Shown one piece after another: positions 26,920-36,028 of a stretch of 64,000 nt of DNA. Positions within the stretch are counted from its first letter, which is position 1. Every line of letters begins with the position of its first letter. Origin of the DNA: Sediminibacterium magnilacihabitans (GTDB lineage: Bacteria > Bacteroidota > Bacteroidia > Chitinophagales > Chitinophagaceae); contig PVEQ01000003.1 in NCBI GenBank assembly GCA_002973575.1, positions 124,001 to 188,000 of the forward strand, written 5' to 3'. The position numbers and the translations under genes are program-made. The notes under the pieces were generated by a model. The model was not told where the DNA came from and ran no database searches. It saw only the letters and a list, made by a program, of their open reading frames with translations.

Positions 26920-27273
26920 TTATACTGCGAAGGAAGTGCCGCAGCCACAGGTTTTGCTGGCATTGGGATTGCTGAAAGTGAATCCTCGGCTGTTGAGTCC
27001 GCCTTGCCAGTCCACCTCCATTCCGTGCAGGTATAACTGGTGACTCTTGTTCATGATGCAGGGAATGCCTCCGAGTTCAAATGACATATCACTGGCATCG
27101 GGGTGGTCAAAACCCAGCACATAAGTCATGCCACTGCATCCGCCGCCTTTTACGCCAATACGCAATTGTTGGCTGTGGTCAAACCCGGCTTCTCCCATTA
27201 AACGTTTCAATTCTTCAATGGCGCCTTCTGTTAAGGTCACCGGAGGTATTGTTGCTATCGTTTCCATACTCAT
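26920..27273 (-). CDS. HesB/IscA-family iron-sulfur cluster assembly protein
   Basis: A 117-residue A-type carrier protein. The start is ATG at 27273 (MSMETIATIPPVTLTEGAIE) or the ATG two codons later. The family signature is present: RIGVKGGGCSGMTYVLGF with the first cluster-binding Cys, then NPNASKTCGCGTSF with the C-terminal Cys-Gly-Cys pair. These three Cys bind a transient Fe-S cluster or iron for delivery to apo-proteins. A TAnnTTTG box at 27286-27293 supports this start over a much longer in-frame extension. Confidence 0.93.
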   Translation of the reverse strand: MSMETIATIPPVTLTEGAIEELKRLMGEAGFDHSQQLRIGVKGGGCSGMTYVLGFDHPDASDMSFELGGIPCIMNKSHQLYLHGMEVDWQGGLNSRGFTFSNPNASKTCGCGTSFAV

Positions 27274-27285
27274 CTTTTGTATATG

Positions 27286-27293
27286 CAAATATA
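27286..27293 (-). promoter_or_regulatory. Candidate -7 promoter box, HesB/IscA gene
   Basis: The minus strand reads TATATTTG, 12 nt before the ATG at 27273. A TTG lies 17 nt further upstream. It is back to back with the box of the divergent gene at 27331. Confidence 0.5.
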
Positions 27294-27330
27294 CGAAACC
27301 TTCTATTCTCCAACTACCGCCATACAACCT

Positions 27331-27338
27331 TACTTTTG
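27331..27338 (+). promoter_or_regulatory. Candidate -7 promoter box, gene 27352
   Basis: TACTTTTG matches TAnnTTTG and lies 13 nt before the ATG at 27352. It supports that start over the longer in-frame start at 27277, which would be divergent with and inside the HesB promoter region. Confidence 0.45.
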
Positions 27339-27351
27339 CCAAAAACAACCG

Positions 27352-27855
27352 ATGCTCGATACCACCATCCTTTTTACCGTGATCATCGCCCTCATGATCG
27401 CTGCATTCCTGGCCTGGCTGTTCTACCTGCAACGAAAGAACAAAAGAGAAGAGCTGAAAAATAAATCCAACAGCAGTTCCCTGCCCTTGCAGGCTTATGA
27501 ACGCCTGACCCTGCTGGTTGACCGTATTGCCATTCCCAACCTGGTGAGCCGTACCAATACCGGCGGACTTACCGCGCAGGAAATGCAACTGATACTGATT
27601 AAAACCATTCGTGATGAATTTGATTATAATGTAACGCAACAGATTTACGTGAGCCGGGAAGCATGGAATGCGGTGAAGCAATTAAAAGAAAAGAACCTGC
27701 TGCTCATCAACCAGGTGGCCAATGCGCTTCCTGCCAACGCTACGGGACAGGAACTGAACCGGTCATTGTTGCAATACCTGATGCAAGACCCTAAAGCAGA
27801 TTTTCACGAGATCGTAAGCGAAGCGCTGAGTTATGAAGCCAAAAAGTTGTTATGA
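27352..27855 (+). CDS. Conserved membrane-anchored hypothetical protein
   Basis: 167 residues. One N-terminal transmembrane helix (residues ~3-26, [20 protein letters not shown]) is followed by a Lys/Arg-rich stretch and a cytoplasmic helical domain of about 130 residues ([36 protein letters not shown]). I do not recognise a named family with confidence. Its stop overlaps the start of the mutase gene by 4 nt (ATGA), so the two are translationally coupled, a hint of related function or shared expression. Confidence 0.75.
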   Translation: MLDTTILFTVIIALMIAAFLAWLFYLQRKNKREELKNKSNSSSLPLQAYERLTLLVDRIAIPNLVSRTNTGGLTAQEMQLILIKTIRDEFDYNVTQQIYVSREAWNAVKQLKEKNLLLINQVANALPANATGQELNRSLLQYLMQDPKADFHEIVSEALSYEAKKLL

Positions 27856-29414
27856 GTGAAAAAAAATTAACCACCGATAGCGGCATAGCCATACAGAAAG
27901 TCTATTACCCTTCTGATGTGCCGCAGGGAGAAGCGAATGAGCATCCTGGTGAGTATCCTTATACCCGCGGCGTGCAGGCCGATATGTACCGGGGCAAGCT
28001 GTGGACCATGCGACAGTATGCAGGTTTTTCCACCGCTGAAGAAAGTAATAAAAGATATCATTACCTGTTGTCGCAAGGTGTGATGGGATTAAGCGTTGCT
28101 TTTGATCTCCCCACACAGATCGGGTACGACAGTGATCATCCGCTTGCCGAAGGCGAAGTAGGGAAAGTGGGTGTTGCCATCGACAGCCTGGAAGACATGG
28201 AAACTTTGTTCAAAGGTATTCGGCTGGAAGATGTGAGTACTTCCATGACCATCAATGCCACCGGTTTTATATTGCTGGCATTTTATGTTGCACTCGCTAA
28301 AAAACAGGGAGCCGATCTGAAAAAGATCACCGGCACCATCCAGAATGATATCCTGAAAGAGTATGCAGCCAGGGGCACTTATATCTACCCGCCCCAACCA
28401 TCCATGCGCATCATCACCGATATTTTTGAATGGTGCAGCCGGGAACTGCCCCGCTGGAATACCATCTCCATATCAGGTTATCATATCAGGGAAGCCGGGA
28501 GTACCGCCGTTCAGGAGATCGCTTTTACCCTCAGCAATGGTAAAGCTTATGTTCAGGCAGCACTTGAAAAAGGACTGGATATCAATGTGTTTGGAAAACG
28601 ATTGTCTTTCTTCTTCAATGCCCATAACCACTTGTTCGAGGAAGTGGCCAAATTCAGGGCTGCCCGCAGGATGTGGGCGAAAATGATGAAAGAACTCGGC
28701 GCTACCGATGAAAAAGCCATGATGCTCCGCTTCCATACCCAAACCGGCGGCGCTACCCTAACAGCCCAGCAGCCTCTCAACAACATCAGCCGGGTAACCA
28801 TACAAACCCTGGCAGCTGTATTGGGTGGTACACAAAGTCTGCATACAAACGGGTACGACGAAGCTCTCAGCCTCCCTACCGAAGAAGCGGCCCGCATTGC
28901 GTTGCGAACACAGCAGATCGTTGCGTTTGAAAGCGGCGCTCCTGATACGGTGGATCCGCTGGCCGGCAGTTATTTTATGGAATCACTTACAGCAGAAGTA
29001 GAAGCCAAAGCCTGGGAATTGGTGCACAAGATCGATGCGCTCGGCGGAAGCGTGCACGCCATTGAACAGGGATTCATGCAGGATGAGATTGCGCGAAGCG
29101 CTTATGAATACCAGCGGCATATTGAAAGCGGCGAAAAGATCATTGTAGGTGTAAACAAATTCACTGTTGATAAAGAAGAACCCGTTCCCGGTTTCAAGAT
29201 CGACGATACCATTCGCACTGTTCAGACAGAAAAACTGAAACGTTTAAAAGCAAAGCGGGATAACGAAAAAGTACAGGCCTGCCTGGCCAACATCCATACG
29301 GCTGCCCATGGCAACGATAACCTGCTGCCATGGGTAATTGAAGCCGTAGAACAAGATTGTACGCTGGGCGAAATTGCAGACACCCTGCGTAAGGTCTTTG
29401 GAGAGTATAAATAA
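27852..29414 (+). CDS. Methylmalonyl-CoA mutase large (alpha) subunit, no B12-binding domain
   Basis: 520 residues covering the substrate-binding TIM barrel of acyl-CoA mutases. It interconverts succinyl-CoA and methylmalonyl-CoA with adenosylcobalamin. Family blocks are visible: [55 protein letters not shown] and [18 protein letters not shown]. The residues that separate methylmalonyl- from isobutyryl-CoA mutases are Tyr56 (in RQYAG) and Arg174 (in YAARGTY), and both match methylmalonyl-CoA mutase rather than Phe/Gln. The catalytic His211 is present. The ~130-residue cobalamin-binding domain is absent, so the partner B12 subunit must be encoded outside this window. Confidence 0.9.
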   Translation: MSEKKLTTDSGIAIQKVYYPSDVPQGEANEHPGEYPYTRGVQADMYRGKLWTMRQYAGFSTAEESNKRYHYLLSQGVMGLSVAFDLPTQIGYDSDHPLAEGEVGKVGVAIDSLEDMETLFKGIRLEDVSTSMTINATGFILLAFYVALAKKQGADLKKITGTIQNDILKEYAARGTYIYPPQPSMRIITDIFEWCSRELPRWNTISISGYHIREAGSTAVQEIAFTLSNGKAYVQAALEKGLDINVFGKRLSFFFNAHNHLFEEVAKFRAARRMWAKMMKELGATDEKAMMLRFHTQTGGATLTAQQPLNNISRVTIQTLAAVLGGTQSLHTNGYDEALSLPTEEAARIALRTQQIVAFESGAPDTVDPLAGSYFMESLTAEVEAKAWELVHKIDALGGSVHAIEQGFMQDEIARSAYEYQRHIESGEKIIVGVNKFTVDKEEPVPGFKIDDTIRTVQTEKLKRLKAKRDNEKVQACLANIHTAAHGNDNLLPWVIEAVEQDCTLGEIADTLRKVFGEYK

Positions 29415-29416
29415 TA

Positions 29417-29854
29417 TCAGCTGAGTACCACGATCAATGCATAGATCACGCCGGGGATCCAGAACAGCAAAGTAAGCACCAGGCTTAACCAGAATTTGCC
29501 GTTGATAACCCCTTCTTTCAGGTAAACAGCCAATGGAGGCAACAATACAGCCAGGATGGCAAGCAACACTGTATTCGTGCTGGGTTCCCCGCTCGCCTTT
29601 TTAGCTGCTTTGTATTCCTTGATCATCATTTTGGCTTCGGCTACACGCGCCTTTCTGTCAACCCTTGATAAACTTTTGAATTCACGGATCGCATCGGTAA
29701 CGACCACATCGTTGAACTTGATTTCTTTGTCGGGAGCAGCAGCAGCGTCCTTTGTTGTTTTTTCCGGATCCGTTGTAGCTACAACAGCGGCAGCATAACT
29801 GCTGGTAAGACCTAATTGAGCAATAAGAAATGTGCAGAGGAGCATTCTTTTCAT
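29417..29854 (-). CDS. Exported protein with C-terminal YqaE/Pmp3 domain
   Basis: 145 residues starting at the ATG 29854 (MKRMLLCTFLIAQLGLTSSYA, a signal peptide). An Ala/Lys/Asp-rich linker follows (~25-85). A C-terminal YqaE/Pmp3-type two-helix membrane domain comes last: ILAVLLPPLAVYLKEG (~95-112) and FWLSLVLTLLFWIPGVIYAL (~119-140). Pmp3 proteins are small membrane proteolipids linked to membrane potential in fungi and plants; the role in Bacteroidota is unknown. A longer in-frame start at 29917 would place residues before the signal peptide and is rejected. The gene converges on the mutase gene with a 2-nt gap. Confidence 0.82.
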   Translation of the reverse strand: MKRMLLCTFLIAQLGLTSSYAAAVVATTDPEKTTKDAAAAPDKEIKFNDVVVTDAIREFKSLSRVDRKARVAEAKMMIKEYKAAKKASGEPSTNTVLLAILAVLLPPLAVYLKEGVINGKFWLSLVLTLLFWIPGVIYALIVVLS

Positions 29855-29974
29855 AAGATTGGTTTTAGAGATGCTAAATAAAGCTTCACTAATATAAGCA
29901 AAACCCATGATATTCAAAATGAATTCTGATTATATTAGTGTTACATTCATCTTTTATTATCAGACCCCCATAAA

Positions 29975-31273
29975 ATGTTCCGCATGAGAAAAAAGACCTT
30001 GGTTATTTTCCTGTTTTTTGCATCTGCCGTTTCTGCGCAACAGATGCCCGCGAATTACTCCAAATTAGTGACAGATGTGACGCCTAAAGTTGTTGAATGG
30101 CGCCGTTATTTTCATGAACATCCCGAATTATCCAACCGGGAAGTCAATACAGGTGCCTATATAGCCAGTTATTTAAAATCGTTGGGATTGGAAGTGAAGT
30201 CCCCTATTGCCCGTACCGGTGTAGTAGCTGTTTTAAAAGGCGGCCGCCCGGGTCCGGTGGTGGCATTGCGCGCCGATATTGATGCCTTGCCGGTAACAGA
30301 ACGTACCCCTGTTCCCTTTGCTTCTAAAGTAACCACTTCTTACGGCGGACAAACCGTAGGCGTTATGCATGCGTGCGGTCATGATTCACATATTGCTATG
30401 CTGATGGGTACTGCTACCGTTCTGAAACAAATGCAGCAACAGGTACCGGGCACTGTGGTATTCCTGTTCCAGCCTGCCGAAGAAGGCGCTCCCGGTACCG
30501 AAGAAGGCGGTGCACCCCTGATGATCAAAGAAGGGGCGCTGGACAATCCCAAAGTAGAAGCGGTATTCGGATTACACATCGCTGCCAGCATACCCGTAGG
30601 GGAAATCTGGTATAAATCCGGCGCTTTCATGGCTTCCTCCGATTGGTTTACCATCAAAGTGAAAGGCCGTGGTGCGCATGGCTCTGCACCCTGGATGGGT
30701 ATTGATCCGATTACCACCGCTGCTCAGATCATCGAAGGCCTGCAGCATATTGTGAGCCGCGAGTCAGATATTACAAAGGCGCCTGTTGTAGTCAGCGTAG
30801 GCGCTATTCATTCAGGCGTGCGCAGCAACATCATTCCCGAAACATGCGAAATGATCGGCACCATTCGCACGCTCGACAGCAAAATGCAGAAAGAAGTGCA
30901 TGAACGTATCAAAAACACGGCAGAACATATTGCCGCCAGTTGTGGCGCTACTGCTGAAGTAACCATCGAAACGAAAACACTGGTTACTTATAACGATCCT
31001 GCATTGGTGAAGAAAACCCTTTCTTCTTTGGTAACTGCCGCCGGTGCAGATAAGACAAAAGAAATGAACTGGATCACCGGCTCTGAAGATTTTTCCTATT
31101 ACGGAGAGAAAGTACCTGCTTTCTTTTTCGACCTGGGTGCATTACCCAAGGGCAAGGATCCGAAAACAGCGCCTTCACATCATACAGCCGATTTCTATAT
31201 CGATGAAAGCGGTTTTGATGTAGGTGTAAAAGCATTCTGCCAATTGGTTTTCGATTACGCCAAAACCAAATAA
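29975..31273 (+). CDS. Exported M20-family amidohydrolase/metallopeptidase
   Basis: 432 residues, with a signal peptide (FLFFASAVSAQQ). The M20D-type amidohydrolase fold follows. Visible elements are the N-terminal RRYFHEHPELSNREVNTGAY, VVALRADIDALPVTE, HACGHDSHIAMLMG with the metal ligands, FLFQPAEEG, and the dimerisation domain around VKGRGAHGSAPWMGIDP. Members hydrolyse N-acyl amino acids, hippurate or IAA-amino acid conjugates with two bound metal ions. The signal peptide places this one in the periplasm. The substrate is not predictable from the sequence. The start could also be the ATG three codons later. Confidence 0.9.
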   Translation: MFRMRKKTLVIFLFFASAVSAQQMPANYSKLVTDVTPKVVEWRRYFHEHPELSNREVNTGAYIASYLKSLGLEVKSPIARTGVVAVLKGGRPGPVVALRADIDALPVTERTPVPFASKVTTSYGGQTVGVMHACGHDSHIAMLMGTATVLKQMQQQVPGTVVFLFQPAEEGAPGTEEGGAPLMIKEGALDNPKVEAVFGLHIAASIPVGEIWYKSGAFMASSDWFTIKVKGRGAHGSAPWMGIDPITTAAQIIEGLQHIVSRESDITKAPVVVSVGAIHSGVRSNIIPETCEMIGTIRTLDSKMQKEVHERIKNTAEHIAASCGATAEVTIETKTLVTYNDPALVKKTLSSLVTAAGADKTKEMNWITGSEDFSYYGEKVPAFFFDLGALPKGKDPKTAPSHHTADFYIDESGFDVGVKAFCQLVFDYAKTK

Positions 31274-31278
31274 CTGCA

Positions 31279-31929
31279 TCAACGGGCGCCGAATAACAGA
31301 CTGCCGATCCTTACCAGGGTACTGCCTTCTTCGATGGCAATGGTATAATCACTGCTCATGCCCATGCTCAATACCGACCAGGGCTGTTGTGTATTTTTAT
31401 ACTGATCGAACAAAGATTTGAGGACGTGGAATTCTTCACGCAATTTGGAGGTATCGTTGCTGAAGCTGGCCATGCCCATCAATCCTTTTACCTGTACGTG
31501 TTGCAAGGTATCCAATGCAGCTACTACTACGCTTAGTTCCTGTTCATCGAGTCCGAACTTGGTTTCTTCCTGTGCAATATGCACTTGCAATAAACAATTG
31601 ATCTTTCTATTGCATTTAGCGGCCTGCTTATCGATCTCTTTGAGCAGCTTAAAACTATCTACGCCATGTATGAGGTGCACAAAGGGCGCTATGTATTTTA
31701 CTTTATTGCTTTGCAGGTGGCCAATGAAATGCCAGCGGATGTCTTTAGGCAGTATCGCTTCTTTCTCAGTCAGTTCCTGCACATAATTTTCACCGAAATC
31801 ACGTTGTCCCAAATCGTACAGCGTTTGAATATCGGCTGCGGGCTTGGTCTTGCTCACTGCTACCAGTGTAGTATGACTGGATGACAGGGTTCGTAAAACG
31901 GATTGGTATTGGGCAATATCCACCGGCAT
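31279..31929 (-). CDS. YggS-family pyridoxal phosphate homeostasis protein
   Basis: 216 residues of the YggS/PROSC (PLPBP) fold-type III PLP-binding family. The PLP lysine is in TTLVAVSKTKPAADIQ (Lys ~27). Other family blocks are FGENYVQELTEK, IRWHFIGHLQSNKVKYI and LSMGMSSDYTIAIEEGSTLVRIGSLLFG, quoted in part. The protein has no known enzymatic activity and buffers free PLP. Length is normal. A TAnnTTTG box lies 20 nt upstream. Confidence 0.95.
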   Translation of the reverse strand: MPVDIAQYQSVLRTLSSSHTTLVAVSKTKPAADIQTLYDLGQRDFGENYVQELTEKEAILPKDIRWHFIGHLQSNKVKYIAPFVHLIHGVDSFKLLKEIDKQAAKCNRKINCLLQVHIAQEETKFGLDEQELSVVVAALDTLQHVQVKGLMGMASFSNDTSKLREEFHVLKSLFDQYKNTQQPWSVLSMGMSSDYTIAIEEGSTLVRIGSLLFGAR

Positions 31930-31942
31930 GAAAGGGTATGGT

Positions 31943-33115
31943 TTACTGCAAATGTAAGTGCATCCGTTTTCTCCATACCAGGTTTTCCAATAACAGCAGG
32001 TTATTATAAGCCGGACAATAATAATAGAACCGGGTAATACCGGAAGCGCCAGCCCAACGTTTCAATGGATCGGGAAACATCGAAGCGATGTTAGCGATGA
32101 AGAAAGAAAAAGATTCATCTTCTGCCAGTTCGTTCAGCGTTCCATTGAGCGGCAATGTTATTTCGGGAGGCTGCACGCCCCAGCGCATCAGGGCCGTACT
32201 CAATAATATTTGTTCAAGAAACTGTTGATTCGTTGCCAGTTCTTTCTGTGCATCAGCAACCAGTTGAGGTTTGTAATGTTCCAATGCAGGTATGGGTTTT
32301 ACCGACATCAACCGTGACAGGTGATACAGGATGATTGAACTTTTGCGGTAATGCGGAGATACATACGAAGCCGCATCGAGGTGACGGCGTTCTTTCAGTA
32401 CGCGAACGATCAGATCGAGGCTGGCAGAATCGGCCGCTGTCCATGAGATGTTGTACGATTGCATCATATACAGCACATTCGACAATACGCAGATGTCAAA
32501 ATCCACCGGCATTTTCTTGCCAAACCAGGTAGAATAGGCGCCCATATTCCTGTATGCTTTGAATGTATTCTTCACCTTGCCGGCATCGTTGTTCGTGAAT
32601 GACTGCATCAATTGGTGTACCTGCTTAACGGTTGAATCGGCAGCGCCCATGGCCAGGAGAATAATCCCGGTATCGTCAAGATCATCGGGCAATGCCTGGC
32701 TTTTATTGAAGTGATTGATCCATCCCGAATAAGGAAAAATGGCAGGCGTATCTGTAGGCCAGAAATTATAAGTAGGTCTTCCACTGCGGTTGCGGAATTT
32801 GGCATAAGCCGGTATGGTGCGATCAATGATGCGACCGGCAATCCTTTGTTGCGTTGTATCCAACCATGGTTTTATGTCGCGCAGTGTCATGGCGATGAGC
32901 CCGGTAAAAAAAGGATTCACATCGGCCTTATACCTGTCTTTATTCCATGCATACAAACGGTAAGAAGGAAAAGATCCGCCAGGAAATATGCCATTCTCTT
33001 TCACCTGCAACTGCTCTATGCGTTGCAGCAGCTTTTGTACAAAGAGACTATCCTGCCCTGCTGCAATTGCTTGCAAAAACATGCAGCAGCACACTATCAA
33101 TGGCCATCGATACAT
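31943..33115 (-). CDS. Exported alpha/alpha-barrel-like protein with a DxDD motif, unknown function
   Basis: 390 residues with a signal peptide (LIVCCCMFLQAIAAG). The rest looks all-helical. Residues 143-150 read PDDLDDTG, which contains Asp-x-Asp-Asp-Thr, the acid motif of squalene-hopene and class II terpene cyclases; a hydrophobic helix (IILLAMG) follows, as in those enzymes. A second acidic element, PVDFDICVLSNVLYMM, lies near residue ~205. However, QW repeats are not evident, the length is far below a cyclase (~630), and export is unexpected for one. It may be a secreted toroid-fold protein with another role. No named family is assigned. Confidence 0.65.
   Translation of the reverse strand: MYRWPLIVCCCMFLQAIAAGQDSLFVQKLLQRIEQLQVKENGIFPGGSFPSYRLYAWNKDRYKADVNPFFTGLIAMTLRDIKPWLDTTQQRIAGRIIDRTIPAYAKFRNRSGRPTYNFWPTDTPAIFPYSGWINHFNKSQALPDDLDDTGIILLAMGAADSTVKQVHQLMQSFTNNDAGKVKNTFKAYRNMGAYSTWFGKKMPVDFDICVLSNVLYMMQSYNISWTAADSASLDLIVRVLKERRHLDAASYVSPHYRKSSIILYHLSRLMSVKPIPALEHYKPQLVADAQKELATNQQFLEQILLSTALMRWGVQPPEITLPLNGTLNELAEDESFSFFIANIASMFPDPLKRWAGASGITRFYYYCPAYNNLLLLENLVWRKRMHLHLQ
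31949..31956 (-). promoter_or_regulatory. Candidate -7 promoter box, yggS-like gene
   Basis: The minus strand reads TACATTTG, 19 nt before the ATG at 31929 and inside the last codons of the upstream minus-strand gene. Confidence 0.4.
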
Positions 33116-33163
33116 GACGCAATAATAACAAATACTGTTCGATCGTCATCCAGTCCCCTTGAA

Positions 33164-33242
33164 CGTCATCCCGAGCGCAGCCGAGGGATCTGCACGAATG
33201 CTCAGCAGGTCCTTCGACTCGCTTCGCTCGCTCAGGATGACG
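33164..33242. repeat. Dispersed CGTCATCC-type inverted-end repeat, copy B
   Basis: 79 bp, same orientation and length as copy A, beginning CGTCATCCCGAGCGCAGCCG and ending CGCTCAGGATGACG. An extra partial end (CGTCATCC) occurs ~20 bp before it. It lies 20 nt from the acyl-CoA dehydrogenase stop. Confidence 0.85.
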
Positions 33243-33262
33243 ATATAAGAAGCGACGATTGA

Positions 33263-34417
33263 TTATTTGAGTATGCTGCGACTGATCACAATGCGTTGTA
33301 CCTCGCTGGTACCTTCATATATCTGCGTGATTTTGGCATCGCGCATGAGGCGCTCTACATGGTATTCTTTTACGAAACCGTATCCGCCGTGTATCTGTAC
33401 CGCTTCAGTGGCTGTCCACATAGCCGTTTCACTCGCATACACTTTGGCCATAGATGAACTTAAGCTGTAGTCGAGGTTCTGGTCTTTTTCCCACGCGGCT
33501 TTCAAACACAACAGCCTGGCGGCTTCTATGCGTGTGGCCATATCGGCCAGCTTGAACTGGATGGCCTGGTGATGCATGATCTCTTTACCAAAAGCTTTTC
33601 GTTGTTTACTATAAGCCAATGCTAATTCATAGGCGCCGCTGGCAATGCCCAATGCTTGTGAAGCGATGCCTATTCGTCCGCCGGCCAGTGTTTTCATGGC
33701 AAAAGTGAATCCGAATCCGTTCGCTCCTATCCTGTTCTCTTTGGGCACTTTTACATCGGTAAGCAATATGGTATGGGTGTCGCTTCCGCGGATACCCAAT
33801 TTGTTTTCTTTGGCGGCCACCGTTACGCCCGGCCATTTTTTTTCTACGATGAAAGCATCGATGCCTTTGCTTCCTTTCGATGCATCGGTCTGGGCCATCA
33901 CCAGGTACACAGATGCGGAAGATCCATTGGTGATCCAGTTCTTGGTTCCACTCAACAGGTAATGATCGCCTTTGTCTTCTGCAATGGTACGCTGACTGGT
34001 AGCATCACTTCCGGCTTCCGGCTCGCTCAGCAGGAAAGCGCCGATGTATAATTCACCGTCCTTACGGCCTTGTGCAAGGGGGGTGAGGTATTTTTGTTTT
34101 TGTTCTTCGGTTCCGTATGCTTCGAGTCCCCAGCACACCAGGCTGTTGTTCACGCTCATGCAAACGCTCACGCTGGCATCTACCTTGCTGATTTCTTCCA
34201 TGGCCAGCACATAACTCACCGTATCCATGCCGGCGCCGCCATACTGCGGATCTACCATCATACCCATAAAACCCAGTTCGGCCAGTTTTAAAACCTGCTC
34301 ACGGGGAAATTGTTGTTTTTCATCCCTTTCAATAACGCCAGGCAAACATTCGGTCCTTGCAAAATCGCGGGCCGCTTTCTGGATCATCAGGTGTTCTTCA
34401 CTTAACTGGAATTGCAT
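33263..34417 (-). CDS. Acyl-CoA dehydrogenase
   Basis: 384 residues from the ATG at 34417 (MQFQLSEEHLMIQKAARDFA), the usual N-terminus of short/medium-chain acyl-CoA dehydrogenases. Starts at 34426 and 34438 are in frame, but a TAnnTTTG box at 34436-34443 argues against the longest. FAD-dependent alpha,beta-dehydrogenation of acyl-CoA is expected. Family signatures are LLSEPEAGSDATSQRT, GTKNWITNGSSASVYLVMAQ, and the C-terminal QIHGGYGFVKEYHVERLMRD, with catalytic-base Glu in QIYEGTSEVQRIVI. Chain-length preference cannot be fixed. Confidence 0.95.
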   Translation of the reverse strand: MQFQLSEEHLMIQKAARDFARTECLPGVIERDEKQQFPREQVLKLAELGFMGMMVDPQYGGAGMDTVSYVLAMEEISKVDASVSVCMSVNNSLVCWGLEAYGTEEQKQKYLTPLAQGRKDGELYIGAFLLSEPEAGSDATSQRTIAEDKGDHYLLSGTKNWITNGSSASVYLVMAQTDASKGSKGIDAFIVEKKWPGVTVAAKENKLGIRGSDTHTILLTDVKVPKENRIGANGFGFTFAMKTLAGGRIGIASQALGIASGAYELALAYSKQRKAFGKEIMHHQAIQFKLADMATRIEAARLLCLKAAWEKDQNLDYSLSSSMAKVYASETAMWTATEAVQIHGGYGFVKEYHVERLMRDAKITQIYEGTSEVQRIVISRSILK

Positions 34418-34435
34418 GGTTTTCATTTGAGGGCC

Positions 34436-34443
34436 CAAAAATA
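34436..34443 (-). promoter_or_regulatory. Candidate -7 promoter box, acyl-CoA dehydrogenase gene
   Basis: The minus strand reads TATTTTTG (TAnnTTTG), 18 nt before the ATG at 34417. Confidence 0.4.
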
Positions 34444-34484
34444 AGGATTGACGCTCACAAACCTAACAATTGTTAGCATGAGTG

Positions 34485-35306
34485 CTACATATATTTTTTT
34501 TCCAGGTTGTATAAGACGCTTTTGTCTTTATCGTTCATCGTTTTAGTGGTATCCTGCAGGAAATGCCGTTTGAAAGCCTGTATGGCTGCTGAAGTGTCCC
34601 TTATATCATAACCAATGATACGCAGCGCCCCGATATGGTTGAAGTCGGCCGGCGCGGGCACGAGCGCCTCATCCTGCCACAATCCGAAACCTTGTTCAGC
34701 CAGTTTTTTCCAGGGAAAACGGTAATTGGGATCGTTCTTACGCGTGGGCGCAATATCACCGTGACCAATGAAGTTGGCGGTAGGGATACCATAATTCTTT
34801 TTGAGACGGGAAAGCAAACTGAGCAGGCTGTTGATCTGTAAACTGTCGAAGGGCTCAAAGCCGTTGTTATCGAGTTCAATACCGATAGAAGCTGAATTGA
34901 TATCACTGTAATTGCCCCATTTACTAATGCCTGCATGCCAGGCACGCAGGTAATCATTGAGCATGTGGTGGATGGTTCCGTCTTTGCAGATCACATAGTG
35001 TGCGCTGACAGCCGTACGGGGCAACGTAAACGTTCGCAATGTTTGCTGACAGGAATTTTGTGCGGTATGATGGATGATCACAAAACCGGGCTTGCGCATA
35101 TTGAAATTGGTGGTACCTACCCAGAACGGTGGCACACGCATGGAATCGGAAAAAGCCGTTTCAACCGGCATCGCGTTCAGAGTACTGGCATAATCTTTTG
35201 ATTGTTGCCTGTACGACCTGTTGGTAGTGGCATAAGGATTGCGCGAACAGGCAACAACAAAAACGGGTAAAAAGTAAACAGTGATAGATTTCAGTATCAG
35301 TTTCAT
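34485..35306 (-). CDS. N-acetylmuramoyl-L-alanine amidase lipoprotein (amidase_2)
   Basis: 273 residues from the ATG at 35306. The lipoprotein signal is KSITVYFLPVFVVACS, with acylated Cys ~20. The amidase_2 (AmpD/PGRP-like) domain spans ~75-235. Zinc-site and fold elements are FVIIHHTAQNSCQQTLRTF, SAHYVICKDGTIHHMLND, AWHAGISKWG, IGIELDNNG and NFIGHGDIAPTRKNDP. These contain the two metal His residues and the conserved catalytic region. It should cleave the lactyl-L-Ala bond of peptidoglycan or muropeptides in the periplasm. The start at 35360 lacks a proper signal peptide at its N-terminus and is rejected. Confidence 0.92.
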   Translation of the reverse strand: MKLILKSITVYFLPVFVVACSRNPYATTNRSYRQQSKDYASTLNAMPVETAFSDSMRVPPFWVGTTNFNMRKPGFVIIHHTAQNSCQQTLRTFTLPRTAVSAHYVICKDGTIHHMLNDYLRAWHAGISKWGNYSDINSASIGIELDNNGFEPFDSLQINSLLSLLSRLKKNYGIPTANFIGHGDIAPTRKNDPNYRFPWKKLAEQGFGLWQDEALVPAPADFNHIGALRIIGYDIRDTSAAIQAFKRHFLQDTTKTMNDKDKSVLYNLEKKYM

Positions 35307-35339
35307 AATCAAAACATGTATTAAAATGAAAAGTACTGA

Positions 35340-35347
35340 TATCTTTG
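35340..35347 (+). promoter_or_regulatory. Candidate -7 promoter box, HD-domain gene
   Basis: TATCTTTG lies 16 nt before the ATG at 35364 (and 7 nt before an alternative ATG at 35355). Confidence 0.45.
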
Positions 35348-35363
35348 AAACAAAATGCATACC

Positions 35364-35969
35364 ATGTCATTACAATTGGGAAGAACCGTATTTGGAGATC
35401 CTGCCAACAAAGGCCGGGTATTGTCGCGTGAAGACGCATTGGAACTGTTCAATAGTTGGGTACTGAACCCAAAATTGAAACTGCACATGTTACAGGTAGC
35501 CGCATTGATGCGTAGCTGGGCAGCCGAAAAAGAGCAGCTCGATGAAGCGGGTCAATGGCGTTGGGAACTGGCAGGATTATTGCATGATGCTGACTGGGAC
35601 CAGTGGCCCGATCTGCACTGTAAAAAAATTATCGAAGAACTGGAACAACGCCAGATAGATCCTGAAATCATAAGGGCTATTGCTTCTCATGGTCACCTGC
35701 ATTTCGGGGTGATACCCGAAACACAGATGGATAAGTTATTGTATGCATTCGATGAGTTATCAGGGTTGATACATGCCTATTCATTGATGCGTCCCGGCGG
35801 TTACGAGGGTATGGATCTGAAAGGTGTTAAAAAAAGACTCAAAGAAAAATCTTTCGCGGCAAATGTATCCAGGGAAGATATTGCAGACGCCTGCGAAAGG
35901 GCCGCTATTCAGCTCGATGATTTGATCCAATTCATTATACCCCGCCAGGCTTTGGTAGCCGAAAAATAA
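35364..35969 (+). CDS. HD-domain phosphohydrolase-like protein
   Basis: 201 residues from the ATG at 35364; an ATG three codons earlier is possible. The visible HD-type metal signature is His in LKLHMLQVAALMRSWAAE, the HD pair in WELAGLLHDADWDQWPD, and a later His in IIRAIASHGHLHFGV. The C-terminal third is helical (LYAFDELSGLIHAYSLMRPG, LKGVKKRLKEKSF). HD-domain proteins hydrolyse phosphate esters of nucleotides or related compounds; this subgroup has no defined substrate. It is divergent from the amidase gene. Confidence 0.85.
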   Translation: MSLQLGRTVFGDPANKGRVLSREDALELFNSWVLNPKLKLHMLQVAALMRSWAAEKEQLDEAGQWRWELAGLLHDADWDQWPDLHCKKIIEELEQRQIDPEIIRAIASHGHLHFGVIPETQMDKLLYAFDELSGLIHAYSLMRPGGYEGMDLKGVKKRLKEKSFAANVSREDIADACERAAIQLDDLIQFIIPRQALVAEK

Positions 35970-36028
35970 AATTACCCCAGGAAGCAACCGGTTGCCTATG
36001 AGGATCGTATATCCTTAAAACCTTTCTT

